A stretch of DNA of 64,000 bases from Euonymus europaeus (taxonomy: Eukaryota > Streptophyta > Magnoliopsida > Celastrales > Celastraceae), in assembly GCA_963580455.1 (NCBI GenBank), contig OY756971.1, positions 18,437,001 to 18,501,000 of the forward strand. The letters run 5' to 3'. This document shows positions 57,348 through 64,000 of this stretch, piece after piece (the first letter of the stretch is position 1; each line of letters starts with the position of its first letter). The notes under the pieces are model-generated. The model saw nothing but the letters and a program-made list of their open reading frames with translations, was not told the origin of the DNA and did no database searches. The position numbers were made by a program, and so were the translations under genes.

Positions 57348-59185
57348 TGTGATACCCCGACTCGAGAATAATATAAATAATGAATAAGATAGTGACACGC
57401 GTACAATGAGATGATAGTGAAACCCATAGATTAAATTCGGGTTAAACCAAATCAATACATACAAATATATATACAATATGACTACTAAAGATTGTAAGAA
57501 TTATGGAAACCAAATTAAATGAGAATTGAATTAAAAGAAATAAACAAAGGAAATATAAATAAATAAATAAAAAGAAAATTTGAGAAGATTCCAGAAAGGG
57601 AGAAACAGAAAATAAAAGGAAAAAAAACAGAAAAGAAAGTAAAGAAAAAAAAACCGGAAACAGAGAAGAAAAAGGAAAAAAAAGAAAAGGGAGAAACGCG
57701 ATTTTCGCGTTCCAAACTTCGGCGGCGCCGATCTCCTCCGTCCGGCCACCTCAGGCAACGAGACCGGTACCAATCTCTTCGTCTCTTCGAGACGTATGAA
57801 ATCGGTTCAAGAATCACCTTAATCGGAGCGGTATATCTCCGGGAAAAGCCGTCAGAAGTTTCAGCCACCGCGAGCTTCGACGGCCGATTTCTCCCTCCTC
57901 CGATCTCCGATTGATGCAAGGCCACCACCGTTGAGTTCGTCTCGAAGAGTACTACAAAGCCCAGTTGGTGATTTCCGGCGAAAGTCGCCGGATCTCCGGT
58001 GACCCGGATAGGGGTATTTCGGGTACTATTTGACCCGTTTGATTTTTTCGGGTAAAAATTTACATGTTCAACTAGATCGTATATTTTACGTATTTACGCG
58101 GTATTTGAACGTATTTGTGAGACAGTATGTGCATTTTGGTGTAGAACTGGTATATGAGGCTTAATGATGTACGTCGGGAAAAAAATTATACGGGGAAGCA
58201 TTGGTTCGAGTAAGATGTGAGGCACGCTTCACGAGGTAGGGAATACTATTTGGGAAATTTTTGTAATTTTGTTTGATCGATGATTCTTGCGTTTATTTAA
58301 TGGAGTTGTGAATTTCGGATATAAATGTTTGGTGGTAAAATGTGAAATAGATACTTGGGCCAAAGTGCCTATTGCTAATGTGGATTGCATGTGCATGTTT
58401 GAGTGTAGATGGTTGCTGTGTATAATTCTGCTATGTGGTAACCCCTGCTTCTCATTGAGAAAAGTGTTGTCTTTATAATGAATACGTGTGATTGAACATT
58501 TGTTTATATTTGGAGGTTATGGAAATTGTGGGGGTTGTGATGTGGAGATTGCAGAGATGTGGAAATGGCTCTGTACGTACAGTGGGTGATAATCCGAGTA
58601 AGGATTCGCTATGCGGCCACATAGCGAAGGGGTGGCAAGTCCCGAGTAGAAGAAAGTGCCTACCTTCCTTACTCGTGGATTGCTTCCGGCGAGGAGGTCG
58701 GAAAGCGGAGAAAATAGTTCCACCAATGAGGTCGGAAGGCGTTCGAGGTGGTGACAGATATTCGAGGCGAGTTGAGAAATAGAAGTGTTATTTAAATTGT
58801 CGTGCTTCTGTCAATAATTATTGTGAATGTTTTGGGGTGTGAGTTCGGTATTCCCTACTGAGTTTCGGCTCACCCCCTACTTCCCATTGTTTTATTTTCA
58901 GGTGAAACAACTGTGACGAGACTGGAAGTGCAGACAGGACAGGGCAGTCAGTGTACATACCAGAGTCGCTGCGTAAGGGTTGAGTGGACCCGGTGAGTGG
59001 GGATGGCTGAGCTGGAGTCTCAACCGGTTATATGATACTATTATATACTTATAAATTTAACTCCTATATTTTAAGTATATTGATAATTATATTATTTAAA
59101 ATATTATTGTAGAGATTTGAAAAAAATAAAGAGTCGAGAGTTTGGTTTAGATACACGTCACGTGCCGGCGGATCGGGGCGTGACA
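57348..59185. mobile_element. Solo LTR of an LTR retrotransposon, 1838 bp
   Basis: It starts TGTGATACCCCGACTCG and ends CGGATCGGGGCGTGACA, i.e. TG...CA with an imperfect inverted terminal repeat. CTTAA is duplicated exactly at 57343-57347 and 59186-59190. Removal of the element plus one CTTAA restores the uninterrupted family R sequence seen at 27.18 and 50.23 kb. No internal gag-pol remains, so this is the usual product of LTR-LTR recombination. Its G+C content is clearly above the surroundings. The parent superfamily is not certain. Confidence 0.88.
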
Positions 59186-59190
59186 CTTAA

Positions 59191-60350
59191 CATTATTAAA
59201 AATTTTAGAATAGTTGTATAAAAATGTAACAATATGTTAAATATTAATAAAAATTTAAAGAATAGTTTAAAAAAAATAGAAATACGTTAATATTTTTAAA
59301 AATATAATAGTTGTATTAAAATGTAAATTTGATTTATAAAATATATAAAAATTAATTTTTTATTAATTTATGATACTACCCCTTCATGTAATTAACTACA
59401 ATATTTAAAACAACATAAATATTTTTCCCCGAAAAATTAACCAAACACTCACACGGTAATACTAAATGATTGTAATTTTATTACTATAATATATATTCAT
59501 TGAAAATGTAGCTTATGTAAAATATTTGTTAAAAATCAACTTTTATATATATTTTTGTTGACAATTTCCAAGCATTACATTGGTGCCTCTCTACCAATCA
59601 TTCAATAGACAGTAAAATATATTTAAGCCGTAGAAATAAGCGTTTTGGCTAAATAATATATTATTAAATTATTTCAATTTAATCTTTTAGTCAATGTCGT
59701 CGTCATCACGTTCTTGTGCTATTATAAACACTGAGAGCTTTATCAATACCGCCAAAAAGTTGCACAAAGTTCCACACATATGGACAAAAAAATGATATTT
59801 AAATTTAAATAAAAGTGATATTTAAATTTAAATAAAAATGATATTTAAATTTTTTAAATTATCAAGTACAAATTATTATTGTTATATCTGACATATCATT
59901 AATTTAAGATTTAGGAGGTAGAATTTGAGAATCTAAAATTTTAGGGCTTAGAGTTTAGAATTTATGAATTTTTGACGTCTTTTTAATAATTCATTCGATT
60001 TTTGTTTGATACAATAAATATATCGATGGATTTATAATCTTAATCAAAACACATTAATAAATTTTTGAAACACATTAATAAATTTTTTAATAGTTAGAAA
60101 GGCATTTACTGTGAGATTCATGAGCACGAATATTATTTAGCCAAATTAAAGGCGTTGTCCAACCGATCCATTTGAGAAAGTCTTTATTACAGTCGATTTA
60201 TATATTTTTTAAGGCACCGTTTGACACACATTTTTGGGTTACAATTTCAAACCTAGACAACTATTTTGGGGACCATTTCAAAATTGTCCAAAAAAGGGAG
60301 CATTGCTAGACAATTTGACATTTTCGGACAAGTTTACCCTTACTTTAACA
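59191..60350. repeat. Repeat family R, copy 5, right part
   Basis: The inner unit ends CCAAACACTC at 59450. The rest matches 27.45-28.35 kb closely, including GCCGTAGAAATAAGCG and the GATCCATTTGAGAAAGTC block. GATATTTAAATTTAAATAAAA is locally triplicated at about 59792-59855. Confidence 0.75.
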
Positions 60351-61389
60351 TGTGAATTTATCAAATAATCAGCCCTAACTTTCCTTTGTGTATATATATT
60401 CAATGACTTCTTTTAATTTTATTCTAATTTTTGTTCATTGTTTCTGTTAATTGGCTATTAATAGAAAATATTTATTGTCTATTATACACCATACAAGTCA
60501 GATTAATATTTTGGGATTGTTTATAGATGAGTATTTTTATCAAGGAAAAGATGAATTTTCTTATCTAAAAAATTTAGTGATTTATTAAATGCTACTGTAG
60601 TGGCGATGCTACCAAGAAAACATGTTTCCTCTATAATTCTTTTTTTTTTCATTTTTCGGACTAAAAGAATGGCGTACAATATTAGTTTGTATATGTAAAT
60701 TAATATGCTTAGGATGACAAATATTAGTTTGTATATGTAAATATTTTAATCTTAAGTAAAAATAGTGATTAATGTTTGGATTATTTGGTGATAAGTCATT
60801 TATATGGACTTCATATTCCATTTAGTCTTTTTGAAAAATTTGTAACCCAATACATCCTCAATTATTTGAAATTTAACTCAACAAAGACAGCTTTAAATTT
60901 TAACCTGCCCTTATTTAAACTTATCCTTATTTCTATTACTTTATGATTGCTCTTGATTTAGAAAATAATAATTACAATAAAATAAATATAAATAAAATCT
61001 CATAAAATCGGGTGAAAATCATGTCTTTTATATATATATATATATATATATATGTTTTTAAAGATAAATTAATATTTTCACTTTTGATGAATCAAAGTGA
61101 AGAGTCGATCAACAATTGTTTTTTCCTTTCCTAAAATACAAGTGCACTCACATGCACAAAATTTACTTGAGTTAGTAACCTGTACATATGCATTAAAATC
61201 TGTGAATCACTATATTATCAAAATCAACAATTAAACACTTGTGCATTAACAAAACGTTATTCAATATATATGTCAATATTTTATTACATTGTTAACTAAC
61301 AATCAAAGTCAATAACTTATGAGAATAATATCATAATAAAACTCAATTTATGTTTAAAACAAAATCAAATACCAGAATAATTTTTAGCC
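60351..61389. other. Intergenic AT-rich DNA
   Basis: The first part is shared with 28.4-28.6 kb and 39.3-39.4 kb. A TA dinucleotide run lies at about 61028-61053. No gene is seen. Confidence 0.4.
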
Positions 61390-62840
61390 GTTTTGGTGAA
61401 TTTTGCGAAAATCCTCTGAATTCTGGGTAAGAAATCCTCTAAATTTTTTTGAATAATTTCAAAAACTCTTCTAAATTTTTTTGGTGAGTTTTGTAAAATC
61501 CTCTGAATTCTTGAAAAGTTTGAGAAATCCTCTGATAATCTAAATTTTTGGTTGTTTTTTTTGTTTGATTTTGATAAATCCTCTAAATTTTTTTATAAAA
61601 AATTTAGAGGATTTATGGTAATAGGGTATAAAATTTAGGGTTTTGAGGTTTAAGATATTAATGTTTAGAGTTTAGGATATAAGGTTTTGCGGTTTAGGAG
61701 ATTATAATTTATTATTTATGATTTTCTTCTTATTTTTATAAATTCTTCTTAATTATTTATAAGATTTTTTGTTCAAAATTAAAACCAGAACTGTTAAAAT
61801 TCAGAGGATTTCTGAAAAATTCAGAGGATTTCGGGTTATAAGGTTTAAAGTTTAAGAGTCCATGGTTTAGAAGATTTTAGAGTTTAGTGTTTAAAGTTTA
61901 GGATTTTGAGATTTAAGATATTAGGATTTAGTATTTAGGATTTTGAGATTTAGGATTTTGGGGTTTAGGATTTAGAATTTCGGGTTGTTTTTTCTTTGAT
62001 TTTCAAAAAATTCTTCTAATTTTTATTATATATTTAATGAAATATTCCTCTAAATTTTTTTGCTTAATTTCAAAAAAATTATGATTTATTTTGGTAAATT
62101 TTGTTAAATCCTCTAAATTTGAGACAAGTTTGTGAAATCCTCTGAATTTTTGGTTGTTTTTTGTTTGGTTTTCAAAAATTCTATATATTTTTTGATATAT
62201 TTTTGTGAAATCATCTGAATTTTTTTTGCTTAATTGTGAAAACTCACTTAATTGGTTTTCGTGAGTTTTGAGAAATCCTCTGAATTATAGATAAGTTTGA
62301 GAAATTCTCTGAGTTCATTCAGAGAATTCGACAAATAAATAAACATATCAATCATGAATCTCATTGGAAAGAGTTTTTCGTGCTGATTATGAATCTATTT
62401 TTTTAAAAAAAATCCGACTTGTATTTTGAGAGATAAAACTGTTTTAAAGTTTTTAAAAGAAAAAAAAATAACAAGAATCTAATGATATCAGCATATGTCA
62501 TCCACATAAGGACTTATTGGAATAAGGGTAGTTTTGTCCATAATTATTTAAAGGATGTTATGGAATATTGAAAAATTGAAAGTAGTGAATAAAATACATA
62601 TTTTTATTAAAAGACTTATTGGTGAATCCCTTTTTTTTTTGATAGATTTTATAAAATTCTCTAAATTTTTGTTTAATTTTGAGAACTCCATTGAATTTTT
62701 TTGTTTTGGAAAATTTTGAAATCCTCTGATTATTCTAATTAAGTTTGGAAAATTCTCTGAATTTTTTTAGTTATTTTCAAAAATTCATTTGATTAATTTT
62801 TAGAAATCCTCTGAATTTTTGTTTGTTAAAATTAAAACTG
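61390..62840. repeat. Degenerate array of GAAATCCTCTGAATT motifs with telomere-like stretches
   Basis: Around 18-20 copies of GAAATCCTCTGAATT or near variants occur, mostly plus-oriented at irregular steps of 25-70 bp. Inverted copies (AATTCAGAGGATTTC) lie at about 61600 and 61798-61835. Between them, 61620-61690 and 61830-61985 are rich in TTTAGGATTT and GGGTTTAGG, a degenerate form of the plant telomere repeat. No coding capacity. Confidence 0.75.
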
Positions 62841-62970
62841 AGATCATTACCATTCAGAGTTTTTTTTTTATATTATTTTCTTAATTTTTGGTAACATTCA
62901 AAGGATTTGATGAATTGACATTTAAACAAATCGACCATGAGTATTATTGAAAAGAGTTTTTCGTGTTGAT

Positions 62971-62972
62971 TT

Positions 62973-63012
<40 letters not shown>
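62971..63012. repeat. TA dinucleotide microsatellite
   Basis: About 40 bp of nearly pure (TA)n, directly followed by a hairpin. Confidence 0.9.
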
Positions 63013-63017
<5 letters not shown>

Positions 63018-63062
63018 AAGACTGTAAGTAACTAAACTGAATTGACTTACAGACTTTTGAAT
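63012..63062. repeat. Hairpin with 18-bp arms and 15-base loop
   Basis: ATTCAAAAGACTGTAAGT (63012-63029) pairs with ACTTACAGACTTTTGAAT (63045-63062) with one mismatch. It abuts the TA microsatellite. Confidence 0.75.
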
Positions 63063-63467
63063 GCTTGCTTGTAGTTACATTGAGAGGAGGGGACCCTGTG
63101 GTTCCCGATTTTTATAAAAGAGAAAGAGTTTTGGGAGGAGAAGTTAAGAGAACTCTAAGATGGAACTAAGTTCTCCCAAAAACTAAAGGATGCCCAAAGA
63201 TAAGCCAAAAGATGATAAACTAAGGCATAGGTGATCTCTTTTATAGATGAAGAGATTACCTTTACAATGATTAAAAGAAAGAAATAAAATAAAAGTGGGA
63301 CTTCAATAGTGGTCTTTGTCTCCCACCTTTTGTAGTATGATTTCCATTTTTTGCTTTTATGAAAAAGCAATAACCTTGTCTTCTTGTCCATGATTGTGTA
63401 GTTTTACCAAATGGGAAAATTAATCCCATAAGGGCATAATGGTATTTTTAGCAAATACCCAGCTGTT
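63063..63467 (-). other. Non-coding leader-like region, minus orientation
   Basis: Read on the minus strand there are two TATAAAA-type boxes (at about 63110 and 63240) and pyrimidine-rich stretches, as in a promoter or LTR. An open frame at 63155-63391 lacks recognisable homology. Confidence 0.3.
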
Positions 63468-63640
63468 AACGGATTTGACAGTTTCTTTACCACCTACCGT
63501 TTGAGGTGGAATAGCTAAGTCGATTAACCCAGACTTAGTTAGGTACCTTGTAGGATTTTTGAGTTTTTAAGCAAAACTTCCAACTTTCAACGGATTTGAT
63601 AAATTCTTTACCACCTACCGTTTGAGGTGGAATAATCAAG
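63468..63640. repeat. Direct repeat pair, 121-bp spacing, each with a CCACCT/AGGTGG hairpin
   Basis: AACGGATTTGA, then CTTTACCACCTACCGTTTGA and GGTGGAATA, occur at 63468-63519 and again at 63589-63640 with few differences. Each copy has 6-bp arms CCACCT and AGGTGG around ACCGTTTG. Confidence 0.85.
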
Positions 63641-63681
63641 CCATAACTGGGCTTGATCAGTTGGAAAGAATTTTAAATCAT

Positions 63682-64000
63682 TTAAAATTTATTTACCCAT
63701 GCTTTGGGTTCATCTTCAAACTCATCCCAAAATTCATCCATACTGTTAATAGAATCATCAAACTCAAAAGCTTCTTTATCCGCAATAAATCCATTTATAA
63801 AATCACCAACATGATCAGTGATAAGGTCAAATAAGATTTGATCACGGATTTGAGAAAAAGTGCTATTTCTAGAATATGTTTGCGTAAATCATAAGGTAAA
63901 TCAAAATAATGAAAGATACGCCAACATTCTATTTTAACAGTATCAACATTTAAAATGGGGTATTTCCAAGATTCTTCCCAATCATCCCAATAATGAATAA
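63682..64000 (-). pseudogene. Unrecognised coding remnant at the right edge, with one frameshift
   Basis: The minus strand reads as acidic, aromatic-rich protein from the right edge, ending at TAA (63682-63684). The first part (from 64000 to about 63880, with YWDDWEESW) and the second part (to 63682, with DEFWDEFEDEP) lie in different frames, so a one-base indel lies near 63855-63880. Composition argues for real coding origin. I do not recognise the family; a retroelement or endogenous viral polyprotein end is possible given the promoter-like repeats beside it, but nothing proves this. Confidence 0.35.

Noticed and set aside
57515..57928. 137-codon minus frame with a Phe-rich end
   Set aside because: It arises from A/G-rich sequence inside the solo LTR; the composition is low-complexity, without coding character.
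61028..61053. Replication origin or matrix attachment site
   Set aside because: It is only a TA microsatellite in AT-rich DNA; nothing specific supports a function.
1..64000. CRISPR arrays, bacterial operons, or Shine-Dalgarno sites
   Set aside because: The window is plant nuclear DNA. The tandem repeats lack conserved repeats with unique equal-length spacers.

Overview
This is a window of plant nuclear DNA, from a eudicot. The genes are spliced with GT..AG introns, the intergenic DNA is very AT-rich, and the recognisable families are plant ones: a NAT permease, REM-type B3 proteins, CYP82-like P450s, plant L1-type LINEs with an RNase H tail, and a BED/DUF659 hAT transposase. Exon models were assembled by eye from splice sites and family homology, so ends are accurate to the base only where stated.

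Layout. 0-2.9 kb (minus): the N-terminal two thirds of a nucleobase-ascorbate transporter gene that runs off the left edge. 3-7.5 kb: intergenic DNA with a fold-back element, a Ty3/gypsy LTR-PBS-gag remnant abutting a Copia protease fragment, and a TTAGA microsatellite. 7.5-11.9 kb (plus): a six-exon gene for a three-domain REM/B3 protein. 13.6-14.5 kb: a Mutator-like non-autonomous element. 14.95-17.4 kb (plus): a second, two-domain REM/B3 gene. 19-29 kb: a repeat nest containing a 3.55 kb hAT transposon with a broken transposase. 30.2-31.9 kb (plus): CYP82-like P450 copy 1. 32.1-39.3 kb: a nearly complete LINE whose ORF1 is split by a 1.1 kb TIR element. 42.2-42.8 kb: a small hAT derivative with a perfect 8-bp target duplication. 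44.3-50.1 kb: a decayed second LINE nested in the repeat family. 51.7-54.7 kb: the duplicated P450 locus, made of a truncated 5' copy and an intact copy 2. 55-61 kb: more of the repeat family, holding a 1.84 kb solo LTR. 61.4-62.9 kb: a degenerate short-motif array with telomere-like stretches. 63-64 kb: repeats, hairpins and an unrecognised minus-strand coding remnant at the right edge.

How it fits together. The two P450 genes share exon lengths, the intron position, the promoter and the 3' flank, so they come from a local duplication; LINE1 and LINE2 now lie between them. An AT-rich family here called R (an inner unit with GGGTGTTTGGT termini inside a longer repeated segment) recurs at about 16.8, 19.2-25.9, 26.5-28.4, 40.4-41.2, 44.0-51.1, 52.5 and 56.2-60.3 kb. 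It is the substrate of most nested insertions and a plausible substrate for the P450 duplication. The two B3 genes are neighbours of one REM class and may be an older tandem pair. I found no operon-like or defence-like novel system. The most unusual structures are the repeated hairpin units around 20-25.5 kb, the palindrome at a deletion junction at 28.35 kb, and the 61-63 kb array.
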